Made by a program: the position numbers and the translations under genes. This document shows, piece by piece, positions 15,826 to 25,256 of a stretch of DNA of 64,000 nt. A model generated the notes under the pieces. It was not told the DNA's origin. It saw only the letters and a list, made by a program, of their open reading frames with translations, and searched no databases. How positions within the stretch are numbered: the first letter of the stretch is position 1; every line of letters begins with the position of its first letter. The DNA comes from DATFCK01 sp045809745 (GTDB lineage: Bacteria > Verrucomicrobiota > Verrucomicrobiia > Chthoniobacterales > UBA10450): NCBI GenBank assembly GCA_045809745.1, contig JBJMXE010000091.1, positions 3,039-67,038 on the forward strand, read 5' to 3'.

Positions 15826-16776
15826 ATGAAAGACCAAGACATTATTCTGCATAACGACAATTCTGATGGGATCGACAGACGCGGTTTCTTAAAGTGCATG
15901 GCCTGGGCAGGAACCGGCGTGCTCTGGACCGTTAGCGGCGGCGTGCTCACCTCCAAATTACTTGGCGCCACCGCTCAAGCGGCGGGCGCTGACTTCAGCT
16001 TCGTTCAAATCAGCGACAGCCACATCGGGTTTAACAAGGACGCGAACAAGGATGTGATCGGCACGTTGCAAAAAGCAATAGCCAAGATCAATGCGTTGCC
16101 GCATCCGCCAGACTTCGTCCTACACACGGGTGATTTGAGCCACCTGTCGGAGGCCGAGGAATTCGACGGGCTGGATCAAAATTTAAAGTCACTGAAGACG
16201 GGCGAGATTTTCTACGTTCCCGGAGAGCATGACGTTCTCAGTGACAATGGCGGGCTGTATCGCGAGAGATTTGCTAGGAAAGCGACCGGAGCGGGGTGGT
16301 ACAGCTTTGACCGGAAAGGGGTTCACTTCGTCGGACTCGTTAACGTCATGAATATCCGCGAAGGCGGGCTGGGCGTCATTGGTGCGGATCAGCTGGACTG
16401 GCTGAAGAAAGATCTCGAACCATTGTCGGCCAGCACACCCGTCGTAGTGTTCGCGCACATTCCGCTTTGGGCGGTTTATCCTCAGTGGGGATGGGGCACT
16501 GACGATGCCGAGCAGGCGCTCGGATATCTCCGGCGATTCGGATCGGTGACGGTATTGAACGGCCACATCCACCAGACGGTGAAGAAGGTGGAGGGAAACA
16601 TCACGTTTCACACCGCGATGTCGACAGCATTCCCTCAGCCGGCGCCGGGCACAGCACCAAAGCCGGGTCCGATGAAGGTAGAAGCTGAGAGGCTCGGTTC
16701 CGTTCTCGGCATCACCGACATCAATTACGTAGAGGGAAAGCATCCGCTGGCCGTCGTCGATACCAGTCTGTCGTGA
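15826..16776 (+). CDS. Tat-exported calcineurin-like metallophosphoesterase
   Basis: The product has 316 residues. A twin-arginine signal (D17-R18-R19-G-F-L-K, then a long hydrophobic stretch and ATAQAAGA) predicts folded export. The two-metal phosphoesterase motifs are present: D64-x-H66, G102-D103, H135, H211 in AHIPL, and GH247-x-H249. The usual GNHD is GEHD here, replacing the metal-ligand asparagine by E134, which could alter metal choice or activity. A ribosome-binding site (GAAGGA) precedes the start. The gene begins 39 bases after the right arm of the ECF promoter repeat and leads an operon with a membrane protein and a cytochrome c. The substrate is unknown. Confidence 0.85.
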   Translation: MKDQDIILHNDNSDGIDRRGFLKCMAWAGTGVLWTVSGGVLTSKLLGATAQAAGADFSFVQISDSHIGFNKDANKDVIGTLQKAIAKINALPHPPDFVLHTGDLSHLSEAEEFDGLDQNLKSLKTGEIFYVPGEHDVLSDNGGLYRERFARKATGAGWYSFDRKGVHFVGLVNVMNIREGGLGVIGADQLDWLKKDLEPLSASTPVVVFAHIPLWAVYPQWGWGTDDAEQALGYLRRFGSVTVLNGHIHQTVKKVEGNITFHTAMSTAFPQPAPGTAPKPGPMKVEAERLGSVLGITDINYVEGKHPLAVVDTSLS

Positions 16777-16799
16777 ATTCCAGCCACTAATCCTACACT

Positions 16800-17222
16800 A
16801 TGAACGCAATCTTTTGGTCAAGGCTGCACGGCGGTGCGACGCACTTTCCGATCGCATTAATATTCGCGGCCGCGCTGTTTGATGCACTGGGATTCTTTCT
16901 GCGCGGATCTCATCGGCAGCATCAATTCAAGGTGCTCGGTTACTGGCTTGCCATTCTGGGCGCCCTGAGCTCGTTCGGCGCAGTATTCTCGGGACTGGCC
17001 TTGAGCAAGTGGATGGTGGGCGGCAGCGGCCTTGTGTTCCGTCATCACCTGTTCGTCTGGCCGGCGTTCGCGATCATCGTCGCGCTTGGCACATGGCGCG
17101 GTTTGGTTGGACCGCGAACATCGCGCCGGGCCTTCGCACTTTACCTAACAAGCATGGTCATCGGGTGCGCGCTGATCAGTGTGGCCGGGTTCTTCGGTGG
17201 GGAAATGCTGCTGGGTCGTTAA
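16800..17222 (+). CDS. Four-helix membrane protein, DUF2231-like
   Basis: The product has 140 residues with four predicted membrane helices (about 12-33, 45-70, 80-100, 110-135). The start carries LHGGATHFPIALIFAAALFD, the conserved H-x-P-I-A-L opening of DUF2231-type proteins. A further histidine pair (FRHHLFVW) precedes helix 3. Histidines at the membrane surface beside a cytochrome c gene make a heme-binding or electron-transfer role plausible, but this is inference. It lies 23 bases after the phosphoesterase gene and 10 bases before the cytochrome gene, so all three are probably co-transcribed. Confidence 0.7.
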   Translation: MNAIFWSRLHGGATHFPIALIFAAALFDALGFFLRGSHRQHQFKVLGYWLAILGALSSFGAVFSGLALSKWMVGGSGLVFRHHLFVWPAFAIIVALGTWRGLVGPRTSRRAFALYLTSMVIGCALISVAGFFGGEMLLGR

Positions 17223-17232
17223 GGGGTGAACG

Positions 17233-17634
17233 ATGAAACGTTGGACCGAGGGCAAGGCAGCTATCGCCGCAGTAACCGTTGCCACGGCCGCTTTACTGGG
17301 AACGTTTGGTTTTGCCTGGGTCATGCGGAACGCGGAGTTTGCAAGCAAGTTGCCGGACCTGCCGCAAACCGCAGGGGCGAAGCCGGTTGCCGTTAACGTA
17401 ATCGATGTCGCATCGGAGGGACGCCATTTGTTCCTGATGAATTGTGCTCACTGCCACGGGGATGACGCTCGCGGAGATGAAGGACCCGATCTGCATGATC
17501 TACGTCGCAGCGACTCGCGAATTCACGAAGTAATTACCGCCGGTATCAAAGGGGAGATGCCGTCATTTGGGAAGAAGCTGGGCGACACGGATGTACGAGC
17601 GCTCACCGCATACCTGCGAACGTTGCGAGGGTAA
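17233..17634 (+). CDS. Membrane-anchored c-type cytochrome
   Basis: The product has 133 residues. One N-terminal membrane helix (about 9-30) anchors a small cytochrome c domain facing the periplasm. The heme-attachment motif is C71-A-H-C74-H75, and the sixth ligand is probably M109 in GEMPSFG. The fold ends with the usual LTAYLRTL helix. It is the last gene of the ECF-controlled operon, 10 bases after the DUF2231-like gene. It could accept electrons from, or pass them to, that membrane protein; nothing shows what the final donor or acceptor is. Confidence 0.85.
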   Translation: MKRWTEGKAAIAAVTVATAALLGTFGFAWVMRNAEFASKLPDLPQTAGAKPVAVNVIDVASEGRHLFLMNCAHCHGDDARGDEGPDLHDLRRSDSRIHEVITAGIKGEMPSFGKKLGDTDVRALTAYLRTLRG

Positions 17635-17678
17635 AACCGAACAGGTGAACCGCGCCGCCCTTGCTTGGTGGTGCGCTA

Positions 17679-19217
17679 TTACCGGGCCAGGCTCAGCCGA
17701 AAAAACTTTTTCGGCGCCAAGGCGCTTGGAACAGGAGTTTTGAGCCTGAACTTCACCGTCTCAGTCTCGCCATCACCGGATCCAACAATACTGACCAACT
17801 CGATCTGGTTCCCACTCGTGTCCCAGGTCACAAGGTCGTCCGATACCTGAACTACGGCAGGATTTCCATTCCATCCAAGGAGCTGGTGGAACGCAAAGGT
17901 CAGGTATTTGGCCCCGTCGAACGATTCGATGGCCGTGCGGGGCAAGGCATTCGCGTCCGCTATTGGAATTCCGGCTAACGGGTCAGTATTAAAAAAATAT
18001 TCGAGACCGTTCGCGATCCCGTCTTTATCCGGATCGGCCGCCCAGCCGCTGATCTGAAGATTGTTTAATTGGTTAGTATCGAAGTGGTCGCTCTGCCATT
18101 CCGCAAATGTTTGGGGTACCGGAGAGATTTCCACTGAATCTAAAACAACGTCTGCATCGTGATTCTCCAGTCCAACGTTCGAGAACTCTATGGTCGAAAT
18201 CGAAGTCTCCGCGGTGAAGACAAAATGGTAGTGCTGAAGCTGAACCGCGCTCGAATTGAATGTGCTGAAGTAGGGCGGGTTAATTATTTGCTGGAATATT
18301 GGGGTGTTGCCAATCAACCGAACCCTGAGCATTTGAACAAAGTCGCTTATACCGTAAACCCCAGCATCGAAATCGATCGAATATGCACGACCCGACGTGG
18401 TGAAGAACTGTTGCGAAAGAACATCGTCCTGGAAATCGCCGCCGGGCCCGAATGCAACTGAATGGCTGCCACTGCTGGCCGCTTCAGATCTGATCGCAGC
18501 CTCGCTCACGCCATAAACCGACCAGCCGAAAACGGTGCCGTTCGAATCGAACGGACCGGTCTCGAAATCCCCGTTAACCAGAGGCAATAGGACCGGGGGC
18601 GGCAGAAGAGTTGGCACGACTGAAACGGTATCGACCATGACATCGGCGTTGAGGTTGCCCAAACCGATGTTGGTAAATTGCAGCGTTGTGCTCGAGCTAT
18701 CGGCAATGAAGCCGTAGCGATAATGTCGAAACACTACAAAGCTCGGATCGAATGTGCTCGCGTCAGGCGGTGTGACTATCTGGTCAAGCAAAGACGCCAC
18801 CCCAGAGACTTCAACAGCGAGTTGCAACGGAGCCTCGGTCCGGACTCCGAACACTCCGGCATCAAACTGCACCAGGTACGCTTGTCCCGCCGTGGTTCCA
18901 AACGTTTGCGACAAGATATTAGCGTCGCTGTCGCCGCCGATACTGAGTGCGGCTGCGAAACTGCCGCTGGTTGCGCCTTGCATTGCCGAATGAATGAATC
19001 CGGCGCCGAGAATATCCCAATCGAGAATGGTACTGGATGGGTCGTGCGGTACCGCTTCGAAGTCCCCGTTGTGGATGAGATTCTGCGCATCCATCGCCGC
19101 GGCGACACAAAAGCTAAGCAGTACAAGAATGATGGGGCGGAGTTGCACGGGCTGGAGGGACAGGGGGACTGGTTCGGCGACGGTATCACAAAGTGAGCGG
19201 TCAGCTAGAACCAACAC
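17679..19217 (-). CDS. Secreted protein with two DUF642/CBM-like repeats
   Basis: The product has 512 residues. After an N-terminal signal region (hydrophobic PIILVLLSFCVAAAMDA near 28-44) come two homologous beta-sandwich domains, about 45-205 and 212-385. Both open with NGDFE and share FDAGV and a closing ADV-x-DSV/TV segment. This is the pattern of DUF642-like carbohydrate-binding domains. Next is a calcium-type DPDKDGIANGLEYFF segment near 410, then a C-terminal domain ending KFFRLSLAR, the tail common in secreted Verrucomicrobia proteins. It probably binds polysaccharide outside the cell. The true start may be downstream of the first Met, since 27 residues precede the hydrophobic core. 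Confidence 0.7.
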   Translation of the reverse strand: MLVLADRSLCDTVAEPVPLSLQPVQLRPIILVLLSFCVAAAMDAQNLIHNGDFEAVPHDPSSTILDWDILGAGFIHSAMQGATSGSFAAALSIGGDSDANILSQTFGTTAGQAYLVQFDAGVFGVRTEAPLQLAVEVSGVASLLDQIVTPPDASTFDPSFVVFRHYRYGFIADSSSTTLQFTNIGLGNLNADVMVDTVSVVPTLLPPPVLLPLVNGDFETGPFDSNGTVFGWSVYGVSEAAIRSEAASSGSHSVAFGPGGDFQDDVLSQQFFTTSGRAYSIDFDAGVYGISDFVQMLRVRLIGNTPIFQQIINPPYFSTFNSSAVQLQHYHFVFTAETSISTIEFSNVGLENHDADVVLDSVEISPVPQTFAEWQSDHFDTNQLNNLQISGWAADPDKDGIANGLEYFFNTDPLAGIPIADANALPRTAIESFDGAKYLTFAFHQLLGWNGNPAVVQVSDDLVTWDTSGNQIELVSIVGSGDGETETVKFRLKTPVPSALAPKKFFRLSLAR

Positions 19218-19350
19218 AGGCTGGTTCGCTAAATTTTCACAACTCCGATATCTGCTATAAAAACACGACTGGCCATTATGGCTAACGACCTGTTCGTCCG
19301 AGTTCGCCGGTCAGACCGCACTCGGCCGATCGGTATCGTGCGGAGTGGAC

Positions 19351-22300
19351 TCAGCGCTCCGCGCCGCCAATCGGCGGCAGCCCAGACGCTCGCAATGTCT
19401 CGTTCAAAGCCGGTAGTTCGGTCGCAATAGTCCGATTCCATTGATCAATCGCCGGCCCGGAGAGGTTTTGAACTTCGTTCACCCCAGCTTTCATTGGTGG
19501 AGTGACCGGCGCATCGCAGCCCTGAATGTTGTCGAACAGCGCTTTGGCAGCTTCGAGTGCATGGATCGAAAGCTGCGCGTCCGGTCTGGCATTCGGCGGC
19601 CCGAGTTCTTTCAACTTCGCGGTCAGCGCATTGACTTTGTCCAGCACCGACGGCTCTGGCCGCTGATCTTTTAACTTCTCGAGCTGCTCGACCAGCAATC
19701 TGAAGTCGCGGCCGATGGGCTCCAGCTTAGCCCTGATTTCAACGAGCCGTTGCGACAGATCCGCCTGTTCCTGCAACTGGGCAGAGGACATGTTCACCCG
19801 CGGATCCATTTTCACGATCATTGGCTGGGAGTAAGTTTTCCCATCTGCAGTGAGCACGACGGTGTAATCGCCAGGAACCACCCAGGGCGAGGTCGGTGCC
19901 GGCGCGGTATTGTGGAAAACGGCTGCAATCGGATACTCCGGCTCGGTCCCGTTCAACGGCGCGGGGTGCATGTCCCAGAGGAACCGGTGAAGACCGCGTT
20001 GCGCGGAGAGGATCCCTGGCGGCCGAATCCAGTAGCGCGGAATTCTGAGCTTCGCCGGATCCGGTTGCGCTGGTGCATCGGTGCTGGAATAACGCCTAAC
20101 GACAGCGCCTTTGGAGTTTTTGATCTCCAGGGTGACCGGAGCCGTCGAATCACTCGCGAGATAGTAATCGATGATGGCGCCGTCCGGCGGATTTTCGCCA
20201 ACTGGCTCGTCTGGCGGTAGCGGAGTGTCAGGGTTCGTATTCCAGCGCACCCGAACTGCCGGCTGCGGTTTGAATAACACCGCCTGCCGCTGACCCTCAG
20301 CGCCCTGGCGCAGCGGCGTAATGTTGTCGAGAATCCAGAAGCCGCGCCCGTGCGTGGCGATGGCCAAATCGTCATCCTTCACGATCAAATCGCGAACCGA
20401 AGTAGCCGGCAGGTTCAGCCGGAGCGGCTGCCAATTCTCACCATCATCAAAAGAGACGTAAACACCGCGCTCGGTTCCGGCGAAGAGAAGGCCTTTCCGG
20501 CGTGGATCCTCCCGAACGGCATTCACCGTTTGGCCGGGCGGAATACCCGTAACGATTTCCGTCCACGTTTTGCCTTCATCATGCGTTCGGTAGATGTGAG
20601 GACGCACGTCATCCAGTCGCAACGTGTTGACCGCGGCATAGGCGGTGTTGGAATCAAAATGACCGGCATCGATGATTGAGATCTTTTGCCATGGTGTTAG
20701 CGCCGGCGGGGTGACGTCTCTCCAATTCTTGCCGGTATCAGTGGTTAGGTGGATGAGACCGTCATCGGTTCCACACCAGATGCGCTTCCCATCCAGAGGG
20801 GACGGTGCTACGGCGTATATTACCCCGCGCTGTTTGGCTTCAGCAGCGGCTGCGTCCCGGTATTTTCCGATGCTAACCGGCAGATCGTAGCTCTTCCGCG
20901 TCAGATCGGGACTGATTTTCTGCCAGTGGTCTCCGCGGTCGCGCGTTTGCCACAGGGTGTTACCCGAGAAAAACAGCAGGTGCGGATCGAGCGGTGAAAA
21001 GATGATCGGCTGCGTCCGGATCATCCGGAAATCGGGTGACCGCACGGCTACCGGAAGGATGGACTGAGCTTGACCCGTCCGCCAATCGAACCGGCTTAGT
21101 TTACCGCCATAGACGATGTTAGGGTCTAGCGGATCGGCCACCACGTAGCCGTATTCTTCGGCTGCTACCGGATGCCAATCACGGAATGTAATCGCACCAT
21201 CGTTGCCCCTGCTGGCAATCCCGACGGATCCGCTTTCCTGCTGACCACTGTAAAGCCGATACGGAAAAGTGTTATCAGCTGTAACGTGATAGAGCTGCGC
21301 GGTGGATTGGTTGTACCACGAACTCCATGTCTGCCCGCCGTTAACGGTAACGATCGCACCCTGGTCACTGCCGAGCGCTATTATCTTAGGGTTCGCCGGA
21401 TTAATCCAAACGTTTTGGTAATCGTCGCCGCCCGGGGCGCCTCGCCATCCATCCCATGTCCTGCCGCCATCGGTTGATTTCCAGCAAACCACGCTTGCTG
21501 AATAGATGACATCGGGGTTCTTCGGATCGATGCGCACCACCGGCAAGTCGCCGCCGCCGATGCCAGCTGCCGGGCGAGGATCGTCGGTAGTTTTGCTCCA
21601 CGTCGCGCCAGCATCGTTTGAGCGGTAAAGTTTCGATCCGGTAGGCGTTCTCACCGCCGCGATCACGATCTGCGGGGAACTGGCGGTAACGGCGAGATTT
21701 GCCTGCACGATATTTTCGGGGAGACCGCCCGCCAGCTGCTTCCACGTCTTGCCCGCATCGACCGATTTAAAAATGCCGCCGTTCGTTCCATCCCAGGTGC
21801 TGTTTTCCCATGGGCCTTCGCGTGACTGCCACAATGAGGCATAAACAACATCGGGATTCGCCGGGTCGATCTGCACGTCGCCCGCTCCAGTATTCTCATC
21901 GCGGTATAGAACCTTTTCGAAGGTTGCGCCACCATCCAACGACCGGAAGACGCCACGCTCCTCGTTAGGTCCGTAGGGGTGACCCGCGGCAGCAACGAAC
22001 AGCCGATCAGGATTGAGCGGATCAACCGCGATTTGGGCAATCTGCTGAGCATCGCGCAAACCAAGGTGGTTCCAGGTTTTTCCGCCATCTATCGATTTGT
22101 AGATGCCGTCCCCGACGGAAAGATCGGGGCGATGCAGACCTTCGCCGCTGCCAACGTAGATCACTTCGGGGTTCGACACCGGTATGGCGATGGCGCCGAC
22201 CGACGCGGTTGGTTGATCGTCAAAGATCGGCTCCCATGTCCGGCCGAAATCAGTGCTCTTAAAAACGCCGCCGTTTACCTGCGCCATGTAGAAAACGTTC

Positions 22301-22476
22301 GGCTGCGATGGCACACCGCATAGGGCGCGGGTTCTGCCGCCACGATATGGACCGATGTTACGCCAGCGCAATGCGTCTTCGAACCGCAGTCCGTCAGCGC
22401 CGGCCGATGCAGGCGGTGGGTCGGCCGACAAAATAAAAACGAATAAACAACCAAACAGAAAGCGCACGATGGTCAT
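19351..22476 (-). CDS. Large secreted BNR/Asp-box beta-propeller protein
   Basis: The product has 1041 residues. A signal peptide (MTIVRFLFGCLFVFILSADPPPASA) is followed by many BNR/Asp-box repeats of the type S-x-D-x-G-x-T-W (for example KSTDFGRTW, KSIDGGKTW, KSVDAGKTW, RTHDEGKTW), giving one or two sortilin/VPS10-like propellers over about 30-690. The last 350 residues hold a beta domain and a helical, Gln/Leu-rich stretch. Such proteins are widespread in Bacteroidetes, Acidobacteria and Verrucomicrobia, often annotated as exo-sialidase-like or glycosyl hydrolase without proven activity. I moved the start from 22647 to 22476 because the 57 residues upstream are not signal-like. Confidence 0.8.
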   Translation of the reverse strand: MTIVRFLFGCLFVFILSADPPPASAGADGLRFEDALRWRNIGPYRGGRTRALCGVPSQPNVFYMAQVNGGVFKSTDFGRTWEPIFDDQPTASVGAIAIPVSNPEVIYVGSGEGLHRPDLSVGDGIYKSIDGGKTWNHLGLRDAQQIAQIAVDPLNPDRLFVAAAGHPYGPNEERGVFRSLDGGATFEKVLYRDENTGAGDVQIDPANPDVVYASLWQSREGPWENSTWDGTNGGIFKSVDAGKTWKQLAGGLPENIVQANLAVTASSPQIVIAAVRTPTGSKLYRSNDAGATWSKTTDDPRPAAGIGGGDLPVVRIDPKNPDVIYSASVVCWKSTDGGRTWDGWRGAPGGDDYQNVWINPANPKIIALGSDQGAIVTVNGGQTWSSWYNQSTAQLYHVTADNTFPYRLYSGQQESGSVGIASRGNDGAITFRDWHPVAAEEYGYVVADPLDPNIVYGGKLSRFDWRTGQAQSILPVAVRSPDFRMIRTQPIIFSPLDPHLLFFSGNTLWQTRDRGDHWQKISPDLTRKSYDLPVSIGKYRDAAAAEAKQRGVIYAVAPSPLDGKRIWCGTDDGLIHLTTDTGKNWRDVTPPALTPWQKISIIDAGHFDSNTAYAAVNTLRLDDVRPHIYRTHDEGKTWTEIVTGIPPGQTVNAVREDPRRKGLLFAGTERGVYVSFDDGENWQPLRLNLPATSVRDLIVKDDDLAIATHGRGFWILDNITPLRQGAEGQRQAVLFKPQPAVRVRWNTNPDTPLPPDEPVGENPPDGAIIDYYLASDSTAPVTLEIKNSKGAVVRRYSSTDAPAQPDPAKLRIPRYWIRPPGILSAQRGLHRFLWDMHPAPLNGTEPEYPIAAVFHNTAPAPTSPWVVPGDYTVVLTADGKTYSQPMIVKMDPRVNMSSAQLQEQADLSQRLVEIRAKLEPIGRDFRLLVEQLEKLKDQRPEPSVLDKVNALTAKLKELGPPNARPDAQLSIHALEAAKALFDNIQGCDAPVTPPMKAGVNEVQNLSGPAIDQWNRTIATELPALNETLRASGLPPIGGAER

Positions 22477-22676
22477 GAAGCGTGAACAGTGGCTGAGATT
22501 CGATCGAATGGGAAGCGTGAGTGGACATCCCGATGACACCGGGTTCCCTATGCGAAGCACGAATCCAAACACAGTCGCCTTGCCAAATCGACGGAGATGG
22601 CAGCCGCGCGTTGAATTGAACGCCGACACTTCTATTCTGTAAGGCAAGCTGCTAGCGTCCCCCTTTTCGCGTCCTG

Positions 22677-25256
22677 ATGATTTTCGAGTGCCCTAATTGC
22701 AGCCAGAGCCTCGAAGTGGAGAATGCCGGGGCCGGTCAAACAATCCATTGTCCGACATGCGGACAGCCGGTAATCATTCCGGATCCCTCGTTTGAGTCGG
22801 CGCAGGAGCAAACATCGGGAACAATTGGGCCTCGGCCGCCGATGCACGTCCCATTGCAGCCCGTCGCTCCGGGCGTGGCGAAGCCGCTGGTAAAGAAACG
22901 GCGAGGTTGCGGCTGCGGAAGCTCTCTGCTGCTCTTTCTTATCATCGCGGCCGCCGGATTCGTTTACCTGATGTACCGTTTCCAGGAATCACCGCACCAA
23001 ACAGCGGGACGCCTAACTACGTTTGCACGTGGTCTTCTTCAGCATCGCGCTGAACCCGCGACAGAACAAGCGCCCGAACAAACACCTGCGCCAACCATTC
23101 GACCTGACCCGATTGCCTGGATGAAACAGCACAAGGAGCGATGGCCGGCAGAGGTAATCTTGCGGGAGCCGTTTGAGTTCCCCGCGGTTTCGAACGGCAA
23201 CGTTGTCGGATCGCTCAGAGTACCGGCCAGGGCGTCGGTGAAAGTGATCGACATCTCACAAAGCGAAATTGAAGCGGACTACATGGGTGGGCGCAGGAAG
23301 GTTCCAATCGCCGCGACAGATCTGCGGGTGCGGGCAGAAGCTGCACTGGCTTCGTCCGAACGCGAACAGCCGGCGGGTCCCGGCCCTTCAGTCACGAACG
23401 AAATCGCGAATACGCAAGAGGTAGATTCATCGCGGGAAGCGGATCGCGACCAGATCAAGAGTGGCCTCGGCGCACTATATACCGGGGCGGCCACCACCTT
23501 TCGGCTGTTCGCGCCTGCAAGTAAGAACGTAGCCGTCGTTCTTTACAATCAATCCACTGGCGAAGAAGGGCGGTCAGTTTATTCGTTGAAGCAGCAGCCT
23601 AACAATCTGTGGGAGACGAGTGTCCGGGGCGATTTGCGGGGCAAGTTTTACACGTTCCTGCTGGACCAGAAGAATTCGAAAGCTGCGCGGGAAATCTTGG
23701 ATCCTTATGCGGTGAACTCGGTTGCTAATAGCTCCCGGGGACGGATCACCCCGTTGAATGCGCCACTCACCCATGGGCCGAGTCTGGCCTCCCCTACTGA
23801 CGCTATCATTTATGAAATGCACGTCCGGGATTTCACCATTGCCCCGAGTTCCGGCGTTAAGCAGGCGGGGTTGTATCCCGGCTGGACCGAAAGCGGAGCG
23901 CGTCTGCCGGATGACGAGCAGATCAAAACCGGAATCGATCATCTGCGCGAGCTTGGCATCACCCATGTGGAATTGATGCCGGTCCAGGATTTCGACAACG
24001 ACGAAAGTAGCCGCAGCTATAATTGGGGCTACATCACCAGCGCGTTTTTCTCACCTGAAGGAATGTTTGCCACTAATCCGGACGACGACACCCGCGTTCG
24101 TGAATTGAAGGCACTCATTCGTGCCCTTCATTCCGGCGGAATCGCTGTCATCATGGACGTGGTCTACAATCATACGTCGGGAAATTCGTCGCTACTGGCG
24201 ATCTCACCCGATTATTACTATCGACATTCACCTAACGGTTCGCTGGCTAACGGCTCCGGTTGTGGAAATGAATTTAAGAGCGAGTCGCCGATGGGCCGGC
24301 GGTTGATCATCGATTCGTTAAAGTTCTGGGCGAAGGAGTATGGGGTAGATGGGTTCCGGTTTGATCTCATGGCATTGATCGACCAGGAAACAATCCGCCA
24401 GGCGGATCGGGAGCTTAAGAAAATCAATCCCGGAATCATTTTGTTTGGAGAGCCGTGGACCGGCGGCACGACTCCGCTGCATGAGAAGACCGACAAACAA
24501 GCTCTTCGGCAGGTGCCGGCGGGCGTATTCAACGATGATTTTCGCAACGCCCTCAAAGGCTCGCCCGATCACGACGATCCCGGATGGATTCAAAATGGAT
24601 CCAAACGCGATGCGTTGAAGTCTGCCATGGTGATTAACGACTGGTGCCCGTCACCCGGCCAGTCAATCAACTACATGACCTGCCACGACAATCTGGTGTT
24701 GTGGGACAAGCTCGTTCACTCAATGCCAAAAGCCGACGACGGTTTGAAGCTGGAGACGATGAAGCTCGGTTATCTGGCGTTGCTTACCTCGCAAGGGGTT
24801 CCATTTATGCATGGCGGCGAAGAATTCGCGCGAACCAAAGGCGGCAACAATAATTCGTTCGAAGCGCCGGATTCGGTGAACCAGGTTGATTGGAATTTGA
24901 AGCGGCAGCATCTGGATCTGTTCACCTACGTCCGTGATCTGATCGGGTTGAGGAAGTCACACCCGATGTTTCGATTGAGAACGCGCGCTGATGTCCGTTC
25001 TCGAGTTCAATTCATAAATGCCTCGGATTCTTCAGTCCTGATGTTTACCGTAAGCGGAGAGGGTGTTCCGGGTGAAGGATGGAAACGAGCGTGCGTCATT
25101 ATGAATAGCGCGGACGAAAAAACGGCAGCGGTTAGCCTTCCGGGTGGGGAATGGCAGGTGGCGATGACTGAACAGGGGAGTGCAACGTCGCCGCGTCTGA
25201 TTAGCGGGAAGGCGGAAGTTCGGTATAAGTCGGGGCTGGTGCTGTTCCAGCAATAA
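22677..25256 (+). CDS. Type I pullulanase (GH13) fused to a zinc ribbon and membrane helix
   Basis: The product has 859 residues. Residues 1-30 form a zinc ribbon (C5-x2-C8, C25-x2-C28). Basic KKRR and a membrane helix (about 83-100) follow, giving an N-in topology. Residues about 140-225 form an SH3-like domain, then a CBM48 domain (about 265-350). The GH13 barrel carries the pullulanase mark YNWGY and the complete triad: nucleophile D563 (GFRFDLM), acid/base E592 (FGEPW) and D671 (TCHDN). It should debranch alpha-1,6 links of pullulan, starch or glycogen, tethered on the periplasmic face. The zinc ribbon in front is unusual for this enzyme. Confidence 0.88.
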   Translation: MIFECPNCSQSLEVENAGAGQTIHCPTCGQPVIIPDPSFESAQEQTSGTIGPRPPMHVPLQPVAPGVAKPLVKKRRGCGCGSSLLLFLIIAAAGFVYLMYRFQESPHQTAGRLTTFARGLLQHRAEPATEQAPEQTPAPTIRPDPIAWMKQHKERWPAEVILREPFEFPAVSNGNVVGSLRVPARASVKVIDISQSEIEADYMGGRRKVPIAATDLRVRAEAALASSEREQPAGPGPSVTNEIANTQEVDSSREADRDQIKSGLGALYTGAATTFRLFAPASKNVAVVLYNQSTGEEGRSVYSLKQQPNNLWETSVRGDLRGKFYTFLLDQKNSKAAREILDPYAVNSVANSSRGRITPLNAPLTHGPSLASPTDAIIYEMHVRDFTIAPSSGVKQAGLYPGWTESGARLPDDEQIKTGIDHLRELGITHVELMPVQDFDNDESSRSYNWGYITSAFFSPEGMFATNPDDDTRVRELKALIRALHSGGIAVIMDVVYNHTSGNSSLLAISPDYYYRHSPNGSLANGSGCGNEFKSESPMGRRLIIDSLKFWAKEYGVDGFRFDLMALIDQETIRQADRELKKINPGIILFGEPWTGGTTPLHEKTDKQALRQVPAGVFNDDFRNALKGSPDHDDPGWIQNGSKRDALKSAMVINDWCPSPGQSINYMTCHDNLVLWDKLVHSMPKADDGLKLETMKLGYLALLTSQGVPFMHGGEEFARTKGGNNNSFEAPDSVNQVDWNLKRQHLDLFTYVRDLIGLRKSHPMFRLRTRADVRSRVQFINASDSSVLMFTVSGEGVPGEGWKRACVIMNSADEKTAAVSLPGGEWQVAMTEQGSATSPRLISGKAEVRYKSGLVLFQQ

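Noticed and set aside
16189..16743. Minus-strand frame of 184 codons opposite the Tat phosphoesterase
   Set aside because: It lies wholly within a well-supported gene; composition is Arg/His-rich as expected for an antisense shadow.
18678..19196. Plus-strand frame of 172 codons opposite the DUF642-like gene
   Set aside because: It is entirely antisense to a gene with clear duplicated domains; no signal, motif or ribosome-binding site.
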